A stretch of DNA of 64,000 bases, taken from positions 231,183,138-231,247,137 of the forward strand of contig JASDDO010000018.1 in assembly GCA_030015575.1 (NCBI GenBank). Reading direction: 5' to 3'. This DNA is from Agapanthus africanus (taxonomy: Eukaryota; Streptophyta; Magnoliopsida; Asparagales; Amaryllidaceae). The position numbers and the translations under genes were made by a program. The first letter of the stretch is position 1, and every line of letters starts with the position of its first letter. The notes under the pieces are model-generated. The model did not search any database. It was not told the origin of the DNA and worked only from the letters and a program-made list of their open reading frames with translations. This document shows positions 24,415 to 34,051 of the stretch, one piece after another.

Positions 24415-24426
24415 TGGTATCAGAGC
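24415..24426 (+). other. Primer binding site of element A (initiator-Met tRNA)
   Basis: TGGTATCAGAGC, one base after the 5' LTR. Confidence 0.93.
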
Positions 24427-24612
24427 CTAGCTAGAGCCTTAGGCGAAGTCTAGACGCAATTTGAAGTCCGATCGAACCGAAATTTAGAACCCAAAATAGC
24501 TCTCTGTCCTTTTTTCAAAAACTGGGATTTTTCCAAATTAAAAATTGCTAAAAAATTCAGCAGGGAAATATAAGAATTACGGCGCAAAAATATTTTCATG
24601 AACAGTATAAAC

Positions 24613-24660
24613 GGCGGCGGAACCGCGGCAGAAGCCTTGCTTCTGCGGCGGTTCCGCGGC
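24613..24660 (+). other. GC-rich stem-loop in element A leader
   Basis: The outer arms are GCGGAACCGCGGC and GGCGGTTCCGCGGC; the inner arms AGAAGC and GCTTCT close a short loop. It lies 198 bp after the priming site. The inner arm sequence differs from B and D but stays complementary, which supports a real RNA fold. Confidence 0.75.
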
Positions 24661-26543
24661 AACATGGTGACGTCATCCTCCCCTTTCTGCACAGTAATTC
24701 ATGTTTTCAGATGCTGATTTTTCTGGGAATTTTTAATATTTATTCAAGAGTTGAATTTTCTGGGGTTGTTTTGGGGATTCGGTGTTTCGATCGGAGTATC
24801 AAATTTTGTCTATGAGGCTTTCCGGATAAATATTAGAATATGTTAAAAAGTTCGACCGGATATAAATACCCAATTTTTCCCCTGTCGGGAAATTTCCAAG
24901 TGTTGGATTTTTCCGTAGTTTAACGACGTTCTAAGTAGTGCAAGTAACGAGATGGTCCCTCTAGAAGACAACAAACCTTAACTCGATTATGTGACCGTCT
25001 TGAACTGCCCTTTGAACCTTCGGGTTTGGGGCAGTACGGCGTGCCACATGTGAGGCGTTGGCTTGACCCTTCTACGGCTGGACCGTTGGTACTGAGGCAC
25101 GAACTGAATGTTGTTAGACTCATATTTCATGTGTTGATCTGTATCGGGAAAACTTGGGTGTTCGATTGTTCGATCGGAATGTTTGACATTTTCTATTTAT
25201 CCGGAATGGGATACAATAATTGGAATTCACAAGAAGTTATGAGATAACCGAATGAATGTTATAAACATAGCAGTTTAGTCTCACTTGATCGGTTGCCACG
25301 GAATTTTGATGTGATCAAAAGTCCGTCGCAATCACGTAGCGTACGCGGATACTCGCCAGGTAAACTTAATAGACAGCCTCACTCCATAGCCCCGACCAAG
25401 TGACTGTAGGAGAACCCCGTCTCCGAAAGCATCCGTTCGGGTGCTCGCGGTAGCGGTGTTCCGCCTTGGTGCATTTCATCGACGGTATCAGGGGTGCGGC
25501 CGCCTACTAAAGTTTGCGACGAGCATTCGATCAGTTTTTCGGGAATCTTGTTGAATTACCCGACTTAATATTGAAAAGTGTTTTCAATGATGAGACTAAA
25601 ATGCGGGGTTTATAATTGTGAGGCATGCGATGTCTAAGAAATTCATTTGGTCAGGCATGCGATGTCTGAGGTGGTTGCGGATTCCAACTGTTGTAGTTTT
25701 TCACTTTCTTTTCTGTGACCGTAAGTGTAATATGTGATATCGCCGGTTTCGTTGCTATATGTCAACGACAATTGGGATGGACATATTTACTTACGTTGAT
25801 GACATGTGATGTTATGTGTTGCTGGATATGTTATATTGGATCGTCGTGTTTGAATAGCCGGGGGTTTTTATGTGAGATGAGTGTTTTTCATTTTCATTCA
25901 TGTAAAAACTTGTATGTAATATTCTTTTATTGGGGCACTTCCAGGTTGCGGAAGATGTCACCCTCTGTATATTATTTACTTTTCCGTACTAGGATAGACC
26001 CAAGAAGGAGGGCACAAGTAACCGGGTTCTGGAGTCCAGTGGGAGACCAACTCGAGGAGTCGAGTCCGGGTCTCCTAACTCTAGAATTGGTAGGGTTGCT
26101 TGCCGCTCTCGTAGGGGTCTAGGGGTGTGGGTTTGGCTATTCATCGCGACCGTGGAATCCGTGTTTTATACTGGCTCGTATTGAAAACACGGACGTCCTA
26201 GTATATCCAATATTTCATATGATTCTTCTGCTGCGATATCTGTGATGTGATCATGTGATGTTCTGTGATAGATACAGTATATAGTATATATGATATATTA
26301 TATAGACGTTACTTATGTTTTACACCCGCGCTAGCCCTGCCCCGCTCTGCCGTTAGGTACCTAACCTAACGGTGCACGAGGGGACATCGAGGCGAATGCG
26401 GATGGCATAAGTGTACGTCGTATTTATCTGTGATGTTTAGGTACTTAAATGATGGGACTTCATTAATGTGATTAATGAAATAAAAGAAACCTAAGATGTT
26501 GTAGAATCGAATTTCAAAATAAAACAGGTATCTACAGTTCTTG

Positions 26544-26786
26544 CTTTGCACAGCGGTATATATGATATATCCTGCACCTTATTCGATGAGGAAAGGACCG
26601 AGATCCCTTCACCGGGAGTGACTCCTTTAGCAATAACTGGCAGATGCTACACACTCGGTTTGTCTTTTGATTGCTTTTAAGTGTTTTTTCTTTGCACAGC
26701 GATATATATGATATATCCCGCACCTCATTCGACGAGGAAAGGACCGACGATCCCTTCACCGGGAGTGACTCCTTTAGCAAAACTAG
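26544..26786 (+). repeat. Imperfect ~97-bp duplication in element A leader
   Basis: Copies at 26544-26640 and 26691-26786 start TTTGCACAGCG and end in TTTAGCAA; they contain a GATATATC palindrome and CCCTTCACCGGGAGTGAC. The same duplication is in C, D and E at the same place, but I do not find it in the B leader. Confidence 0.75.
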
Positions 26787-26919
26787 AAAAGCCTCAAAAA
26801 CACTCCATTTCAAAATTCATTCGATCCTACAACGATATCAAGTTCATTACGCAATAGGTTTTCAGAAAAACCTGTCGTAGCCCTCCGTCATTTCAGATAA
26901 GTCATATTTAGTATTCGTG

Positions 26920-27128
26920 CTACGTTTGTTGACCTCCGTCAAGGCGTAGTGTGCGGTAGCTAACTAGTATTTATCTGCTTATGCATATGATGCAGATTGA
27001 GTTAGGGTAGTCGTGCGGCCTTGTTGACCTCGGTCAAGGGTCATGCGGGTGGGTTTAATTCGATCAAGAAATGACGGGTTGAACTTGACTAGTAGCCTAT
27101 GGTTTGTTGACCTCCGTCAAGGTCATAG
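26920..27128 (+). repeat. Triplet hairpin motif, element A
   Basis: There are three copies of TTTGTTGACCTCCGTCAAGG: 26925-26944; 27021-27039 with one base changed; 27103-27122. Each forms TTGAC...GTCAA. Outer stems are specific to the copy: CTACG/CGTAG around copy 1, GGCC/GGTC around copy 2, CTATG/CATAG around copy 3. TTGACC also matches the W-box core of plant promoters (alternative reading at DNA level). Confidence 0.82.
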
Positions 27129-27607
27129 GGTGCTAGGGGCAAAATATTATCGGGAATTTCAAGTGTTGAAATTTGCAATGAGATTGCATACCTTCTATGA
27201 GATAGTTGGATCCCGATACCCGCTGCGAGTAAGAGTTACTCCTGGGAGAGTTTTACACATTACAATTAGACGATCAAGTAGGTGTCTAGAAAGGTGTTAA
27301 CTAGGTTACGCCTCTGGGAAAATGAGGTTTACATTAATTAGGTTCGTGCGAAAGCACGGGGGACCTCCCTCAAAGTACCGACACTGGCCTGGCTGAAAGA
27401 TTGGCGAACTTGTAGTGTGTAATTAATCCCGGCTAGTCTTTCCTTTTAGGGTTTGAAGGAAGATTTGATAAAAAGCAGTGGGAGCCATCCTGATTAGATA
27501 AAATAATAACCAATCTATTCTTGCAAGAGCGCACGCTGAGTGTTTTCTTCTCTCTCTCTCCAGGTAGCGACCTTATCACGCCTTAATCAAGATAATAATA
27601 CGGAACA

Positions 27608-30357
27608 TTGACCGAACCCGCTTGTTATACTGAGCTGGGGAACGTTGGTCCCGCTCCACCTTATAATTGTTATAAGACAGAGCAGGAAATTGGGGAATAC
27701 CAGATTTCCCGTGCCGCCCAAACGAAGAGAGTGCATGCTGATGCATCATCTTCGGGTGTGTTCGTTACAAAGAACTGTTTCTCTGTATCCTCTACATCCT
27801 GGGTATATGATACCGGATCAGGATCCCAGATGTGTAATCTGTTACATAGGGCTACAGAAAGGTAGAGAACTGAGAACGGGTGATAAGTTTCATGAGACAG
27901 AAAATGGGGCAAGTGTTGCAGCCAAGTCTGTTGGTCACTGTCACCCTGTATTACGAATACATTGATTCTGAACAAATGTTATTAGATACCGAACCTGATA
28001 TACAAAATCATATCTATCTCTTTATTAGTAAAGAAATGATAAAATTTTGTATAGTTGGATAATGTTTTGAACATTTCCTATATCAAAAGTTGATCGGTTC
28101 AGGCACGTTATCTAAAAGCATTGACGTTCTAAATCAAACTACAGTTCTTTAGTATACAGAACACACACAAGAGGAAGAGTTCAGAAATGAATGAATCCTT
28201 CTTGAGGTATTGTAGACTAGGTCAAATCAATGCGACCCGACTGGCTGAGTTACATTTAGATGCATATTTAAATCAGTTTGAATTTACATCTTGTAAAACT
28301 CGCCAGTCATGTCACAAAGATAAGATGACCACAGCTCTGTTTATTGGAAACAGAGAAAGAGTTAGTGAACTCTTGGGATGATACATGTTGATGTATGTAG
28401 GTCCCCTGCCTACATATACCAGGACAGGTTCTTAATACTTCATTACATTCTCTGATAATCTCTTTAGATTCAGACATATGTTCTTGTTGAAACGCAAGTC
28501 CGAACCTTTTGAGATATTCACAGAATATAAGTTAGAAGTAGAGAACCAAATACGGGTATAAGTATTATGTCCTTTGATGTGATCAAAGAGGAGAATACTT
28601 GAGCACGGAAATCCTGGACTATTCTAAAGGAGAATGAGATTCTCTCTCGGCATTACTCCTCTGAATACACCATAGCACGATGGTATATCGGGGCGGAGCA
28701 ATCACACCCTATATGATATGGTGTGCTCTATGATGAGTATTACTGAGTTACCTATTTCCTTTTAGGGGTTATGCACTTGAGAAGCTGCATACCTATTGAA
28801 TAGGTTCGAATCAAATCAGTTGCCTACCACTCCATATGAGATATGGAAAGGGAAGAGCCCATGTCTTAAGCTAGTTAAGATTTGGGGTTGTCCGGCCTAT
28901 GTCTAAAAGCAAAATTCGGACAAGCTCGAGGCAAGGTCTGTTATGTAGAACTGGAAGTGTTCCAGCTATACAAACTACAGCAGATGATTTGGTACAACCA
29001 GAGGATTCAGTAGAAACCAACGAACCTCAGCCTCTCCGCCGATCTAGTAGGGTTCCTCACCCACCTGAGAGATACTTCGGTTTCTCTATGACAGTGGGAG
29101 CGAGGAATGCATCATGAGATGATGACCCAACTAGTTTTGAGCTGGCCATCAAGAGTGAGACTCTGTAAGAATGGCTGGATGTTTATCGATCTGAGATGGA
29201 ATCCTTATACACCAACAAAGTATGTACTTTGGTTGCTATATCTGAAGGGTTAAATCCCCATCAGGAGCTGGTATATCTTGAGAAGATTACTTGGTGCACA
29301 TGGAAAAGTTGAGACTTTCAAAGCTAGACTTGTTAAAAGTTTGCATCATTGACCAGGTGTGGATAATGATGAAACCTTTTCAAGTAGCTATGCTTAAGTC
29401 CATCCAGATCCTACTTGTCACGGCTACATACCATGACTGCGATATCTGGTGGTTGGGTGTCTTGACAGCTTTTCTAAATGATGTTTTAGAAGAAAGCGTC
29501 TATAAGTACACAGCCAGAGGGCTTCGTAGATAGTGGGAGCAGCGGAAACGTGTGCAAGATGCTTTATAGGATAAAGCAGGCATCGCGGAGTTGGAACATC
29601 TGTTTTGATGAATTAGTCAAAGAAGTTGACATCATCAAAATGGTAGATGAACCTTGTATAAACAAAAAGGTAGTAGGGAGTATGGTGACGATCCTCGTAG
29701 AGTACGTGGATGACATACTCTTGATAAGAAAGGAGTTTCTTATGCTACGCTTGATCAATCTCCGTTTATCACATGGATTCTCCATATAGGATCAAAATGA
29801 TACCTCCTAAATCCTGAGTTTTGGAACTATGAGATAGATTTAATTGGATGTTAGGATTCTCACTAGTTGTAGTGAGATGGTATCAATCAATCCTGGGGAG
29901 AATCACTGGAAGGGTTCCAGGATGATAAACACGACTGAATGTCAGTCGCAGGCATTGTCTTTACCCTCAGTAAAGGGACGGTATGTTGGAAGAGTTCCAA
30001 GCTAGATACCATGGCATACTAGACGATAAAGGCTGGATACATCGCTACTTAAGACGCTACCAGAGAGGCTGTTTGGGTGTATATTGGTTCATGAGATGAA
30101 CTACGTTCCAACCATTGTGAGACAATGGAGTGGTGGCTTATGCCAAGGAACGTCGGTCCCATCAGGGATCCAGACATATTCTAAGGCAGTGTCACCTGAT
30201 CATGGAGATGGTTGATCTCCAGGGAGATCGAGGATAGGAGAGTAGACTCAGAGGACGGCACAGCGGATCCACTCACGAAAGGCCTTTTCCCTGAGAGAGA
30301 CTTTTATGGGATGGTTGAGTATGAGATACTACAACGACTGCTAAAGATGGCCCTGGT
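27608..30357 (+). pseudogene. Element A pol relic
   Basis: Most of gag is missing. 27608-27865 carries a degenerate zinc knuckle and a protease start with an intact DTGSGS. The integrase HHCC region is in 28187-28381 but ends at a TGA created by a 1-bp deletion at about 28379, shared with D. The integrase Glu position reads Gly (28691-28693). RT 29550-29789 keeps YVDD and stops at the TAG shared by A, C, D and E (Lys codon in B). A deletion of about 220 bp relative to B follows, then an RNase H remnant ending near 30330. This is a dead coding region carried passively by a mobile element. Confidence 0.9.
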
Positions 30358-30358
30358 G

Positions 30359-30370
30359 CAAGTGGGAGAT
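30359..30370 (+). other. Polypurine tract of element A
   Basis: CAAGTGGGAGAT directly before the 3' LTR. Confidence 0.88.
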
Positions 30371-32580
30371 TGTTAGTTATATGTATGCCCTAGAGGCCAT
30401 TACTGTACATTGGATGTATATTGTAGTGGATGCTGGGACATATATAGGGAGGACTTTCTTGCTCGACATGATAGTATGCTATCTGGTTGACCTTTACCTT
30501 AACGTGTACACTGATTGTCTCTCTGTTACATGTTGGTAAAGCCCTTAGGATGTGTGCTTGACTACCTGGACTATGATGCGGATCATACTAGTGGGGATAT
30601 GGTAGTCCATAAGTACATCCTTCAAAGTCCCTAGTCGAGGGTATATCGAGACGGGGCATCGATATACCAGAGTAGACTAGTGCATACCTTCTCGACCCAT
30701 ACAGATGGGCGATGGATGATCCCATATCCATCGGTGTTTGACATCAGAGATGATATACGGGTGCTCAGTAGAGACTGGGTACACTGGACGGACTCGCCGA
30801 GAACTCCCAGATGGTATTATACCTCACGTCAGATGGCAGTTCTCTGGTGACACTGGTACAGAGTAGTCTGTTGACCCGAGATCGTCATAGAGTCTTGTGT
30901 GGTTCCCACTTTGCTTTGATTTCCATCTTACCACGTCCAAGAGGGCGTGCAAAATGGTGGTTTTTGGGTACAGTCCCGAGTCACATGGAGGCAATGAGCG
31001 ATAGGAGGGGATTCGTCTCTCCCGGTATAGGGAGTTGATGTTGCGCTGTGTTCGATTGGCTATAACAGGAAATCCCTGGCCAGGGTTGCTGAGATTTACC
31101 GGTAAGTGTTACCAGTAGTTTCTCGAATTGTTATAGACCTCATATCGACACGACCTATCGAGCTATTGGGGTCTGACGTTTACCACCCCTAGGCGAGATA
31201 TGCGACATATCAGACGATCAGACCGGACTGTACGGTAGTGTTACTGGTTGGATTCGCTGGAGTGTGAGCGGGCTTGCTCGTCGATCTTCAGATCGCTCAA
31301 TACCCGGGTGGCCGTTACATTTAGCAGACCGCTTGCGGCTTGTGGGTGCTTGATATGATCATCACCTGCTGCCGGCGTATTGACGAGTCTTTAGAGTCCT
31401 ACACAGAGGTTTCCTGGTTCAAGCGAAATGAAATAGGAGCGCTTATGAGATATGTGCGGGACCGAGAATAATGCGTGTATGTGATACCGTATTCTATTCT
31501 CGCGATGAATGTGTCGAATGGTTGTATGCGATATAACCTAGTTATCGAATCGAGGATTGATTCGATAAGCCGATACATTGTATACTAGTCGGTTGTGTGC
31601 GACATGACCGGATCATTGAATCAAGTGTTGATTTAATTATTTAATGCATAATTATATATTTGATATATTACTTTGCATTAACTAGTATCGGTTCACTTTA
31701 AATGGATTTTCTCGCTCGGAAGTGCACATTGTATATTCGATATAGTTTTGTGCACTTGATTGTATCATGTTTGATGATACATGCTAGTTTGGGTTTGTGT
31801 AAAGAATTAAACCATGGTTACTTAAGTGGTTAGGGTTTCATTTCCTTTTCTTATTTATTTATCTATTTATTTCATTTAGAAAAGATAAAGAGAAAAGAAT
31901 GGTTGCTAGTTTTGTTTTATTTGAAGCTTCTTGAAGCTTTGAACAAGTCCACCATTCTTGTCTCTTCTCTAACCCTAACCACTCATCTAACCTTAGTTAA
32001 TTCTCTACACCTAACCATGGTTTGCTTATGATAAGAATGGATTTTCTTTTCTATTTTAATTATTCTTATCATATCATTTTCTTCTTCTTCTTCCTTGAAC
32101 TAAAGAAGAAAACCATTCTTCATCAATGGTGATTGATGAAAACAAGTGAGAAATCCAATTCTAAAGTCTACCCACTTCCTATTTCTTCATCCTCTACCTC
32201 TTGCCAAGTAGTAGAGTATGTTTTCTTCACAAGTTTCTTGACTTGGTGAAGTCGGAGCTTGATTTTGTGATGCCTCGACGTAGATCATCTTCGGCATGGA
32301 CATCGACGACCTAGCTCGCCATTTCTCCGACGAAGCCGACGCTAGAGCCCGGGAATTCATTTGGACAGCGAGGGGACTTCGTTGCGGAGCTATGGAGGTG
32401 GAGCACCGGATCTACAAAGGTTGTATTTCCGTTTTCTCATTAGTTAAGTGTTAACTAGTTTACTTTTCGCCTAAACTTCTAGCCGACGATCCGTAGTCGG
32501 GTCTCTCGGCACCTAGATTTTTTTAAATTGGCATGGTTGATGCCTTGTGAGACCTCACTAGAGTGCCTAGGAACCCTACA
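30371..32580 (+). repeat. Element A 3' LTR
   Basis: This is the same length as the 5' LTR. TATA-like at 30441; the 13-mer at 32413-32425. Its last bases supply the stop codon that now ends the gag frame of element B on the other strand. Confidence 0.96.
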
Positions 32581-33400
32581 CATGCTTCTTCTTGAGACTT
32601 AAGTACTCTGTGCAATTGCGCTTCCAGTGTCCTGTCTTGTGGCAATGGAAACATTCGCCCTTCCCTGAGTCTCCAGCCTTGGACTTTCCCTTTCCCTTCA
32701 CCTTTTTAACTCCCCCTTTAGGATTAGTGGGTTTCTTCTTTTTCTTTCCCTTGGCCTTGGCTTTCGGGCGAGAAGAGGAAGACTGTCCAATAGTCATAAC
32801 GGGAGTTTTTGCTAACTTCATAGTGCTCTCTGCACTCCTTAACATATTAAGGAGTTCAGGGAGATCCTTCTCCATGCCATGCATGTTGAAGTTCACTATG
32901 AACTGAGCAAAGGTGGAGGGGAGGGACTGCAGAATAATATCTATATATTGTTCATTGTCCAATGTCCATCCAAGGTCCTCAAGCTCTTCTATAAGAGCTA
33001 TCATCTTCAGAACATGGTCTCCTACTGGTGTGCCAGGGGCCATTCGCATCTGAAACAATTTCTTTGATGCTTCGTATCGTAATACGCGGGATTGCTCCCC
33101 ATACAACTCCTTTGTATGGAGCAATATACCGTGAATGTCCATGTCCTCGTGCTGCTTTTGATGTGTGTTATCCATCGATGCAAGCGCGAGGCATGTGGCC
33201 GTGTCACAGTCAGCGTCCCATGTCTTGCGGACTTCAATGTCCGCAACTGAGGATTTTGGACCAGGGACGGGCGGGGCTGAAGCCGTGAGGACATATGATA
33301 CTTTATCATAAGTCAAGGCGATCTTCAGATTCCTCAGCCAGTCTTTATAGTTGGTCCCATTCAGTTTGTTTTTATCTAGTAGAAGCTTAAGTCCAGTCAT
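32576..33400 (-). CDS. gag: Element B gag (capsid-nucleocapsid), cut from pol by element A
   Basis: This is a 274-codon copia gag starting at the ATG at 33400 (context ACCAATGA), the first Met after the leader. The N-terminal part matches the copia gag/UBN2 type (LNGTNYKDWLRNL near 14-26, then a helical capsid region to about 200). A Lys-rich linker follows (about 213-245), then one CCHC zinc knuckle, CFHCHKTGHWKRNC at 250-263. Only the last codon and the stop come from the LTR of element A. The frame across the empty insertion site is the same as that of pol, so gag and pol were one frame before A inserted, as usual for copia. Confidence 0.95.
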   Translation of the reverse strand: MTGLKLLLDKNKLNGTNYKDWLRNLKIALTYDKVSYVLTASAPPVPGPKSSVADIEVRKTWDADCDTATCLALASMDNTHQKQHEDMDIHGILLHTKELYGEQSRVLRYEASKKLFQMRMAPGTPVGDHVLKMIALIEELEDLGWTLDNEQYIDIILQSLPSTFAQFIVNFNMHGMEKDLPELLNMLRSAESTMKLAKTPVMTIGQSSSSRPKAKAKGKKKKKPTNPKGGVKKVKGKGKSKAGDSGKGECFHCHKTGHWKRNCTEYLSLKKKHV

Positions 33401-33845
33401 TGGTATCTGCCATTAAGAGAGAGAAAAGAATACACTCAGCGAAAGCTCTTGCATAGATTAGATTGGTTTATTATCTTGTCTAATCGATGTTTCCCACTGC
33501 TTTTATCGAGTTTTTCTTTCAAACCTTAAAAAGAAAAACTAGCCAGGATTAATTACAGTCTACAACTTCGCTAACCGTTCAGCCAGGCCAGTGTCGGTAC
33601 TTGAGGGAGGTTCCCCGTGCTTTCGCACGGACCTAATTAGAGTAAACCTCGTTTTCCCAGAGGCGGAGCCCCGTTAACACCTTTCTAGACACCTAATGAG
33701 TTAGCTAATTGTAAACTGTAAAACTCTCCTAGGAGCAACTATTGCCCACAGTGGGATCGGGATCCAACCATCATATGGAAGGTATGCAATCTCATTGCAA
33801 ATTTCAACTATTGAAATTCCCGATGTGGTTTTTACCCCTAATACC

Positions 33846-34051
33846 CGTGACCTTGGCTAAGGTCAACAAATCACGAGCACTAGTCAAGCTCAACCTGTCA
33901 TTTCTTGATTAATTTAGACCCGTTCACATGACCCTTGGCTAAGGTCAACAAAGTCATATGCCCGTCCTAATTAATCTGCATCATATGCGTTTGTAGGAAG
34001 ACATCACTTAGCTACCGTACACTACGCCTTGGGTAAGGTCAACAAACGTAG
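33846..34051 (-). repeat. Triplet hairpin motif, element B
   Basis: There are three copies on the element strand of TTTGTTGACCTTAGCCAAGG: 33851-33870, 33933-33952, and 34027-34046 with one base changed. Outer stems CGTGA/TCACG, CATGAC/GTCATATG and CTACG/CGTAG flank them. The first stem differs from the CTATG/CATAG stem of A and C yet stays paired. Confidence 0.82.

Larger units (their letters stand above)
24427..27607 (+). mobile_element. Element A 5' leader (non-coding, structured)
   Basis: This is a leader of about 3.2 kb in place of gag. In order it holds the GC-rich stem-loop (24613-24660); hairpins ATTCAA-GAG-TTGAAT (24742-24756) and 24888-24914; a pair of AGGCATGCGATGTCT repeats 32 bp apart (25621-25636 and 25653-25667); a perfect 9-bp stem CCGTTAGGT with a 5-nt loop (26350-26372); a ~97-bp imperfect duplication (26544-26640 and 26691-26786); the triplet motif (26920-27128); and AATTTCAA-GTG-TTGAAATT (27155-27173). 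The longest frame (135 codons, 25715-26122) is kept only in the close relative D and breaks in C and E, so it is rejected as a gene. Confidence 0.82.
22204..32580 (+). mobile_element. Element A: complete non-autonomous copia retrotransposon inside element B
   Basis: LTRs at 22204-24413 and 30371-32580 are both exactly 2210 bp. Priming site 24415-24426, polypurine tract 30359-30370. Target duplication CATGC at 22199-22203 and 32581-32585 is exact. The LTRs differ at roughly two dozen positions by eye (about 1%). The internal region is a long leader followed by a pol relic. By LTR ends and a shared 1-bp integrase deletion it groups with element D. Confidence 0.97.

Noticed and set aside
24415..24426. 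tRNA-like match at the priming sites
   Set aside because: Only the 12 bases complementary to the 3' end of tRNA-iMet are present; no tRNA gene.
25715..26122. A 135-codon frame in the A leader with an 81-codon match in D (48450-48695)
   Set aside because: It is similar only between close relatives A and D. In C, E, B and F the homologous DNA is out of frame or interrupted, so it behaves as non-coding sequence.
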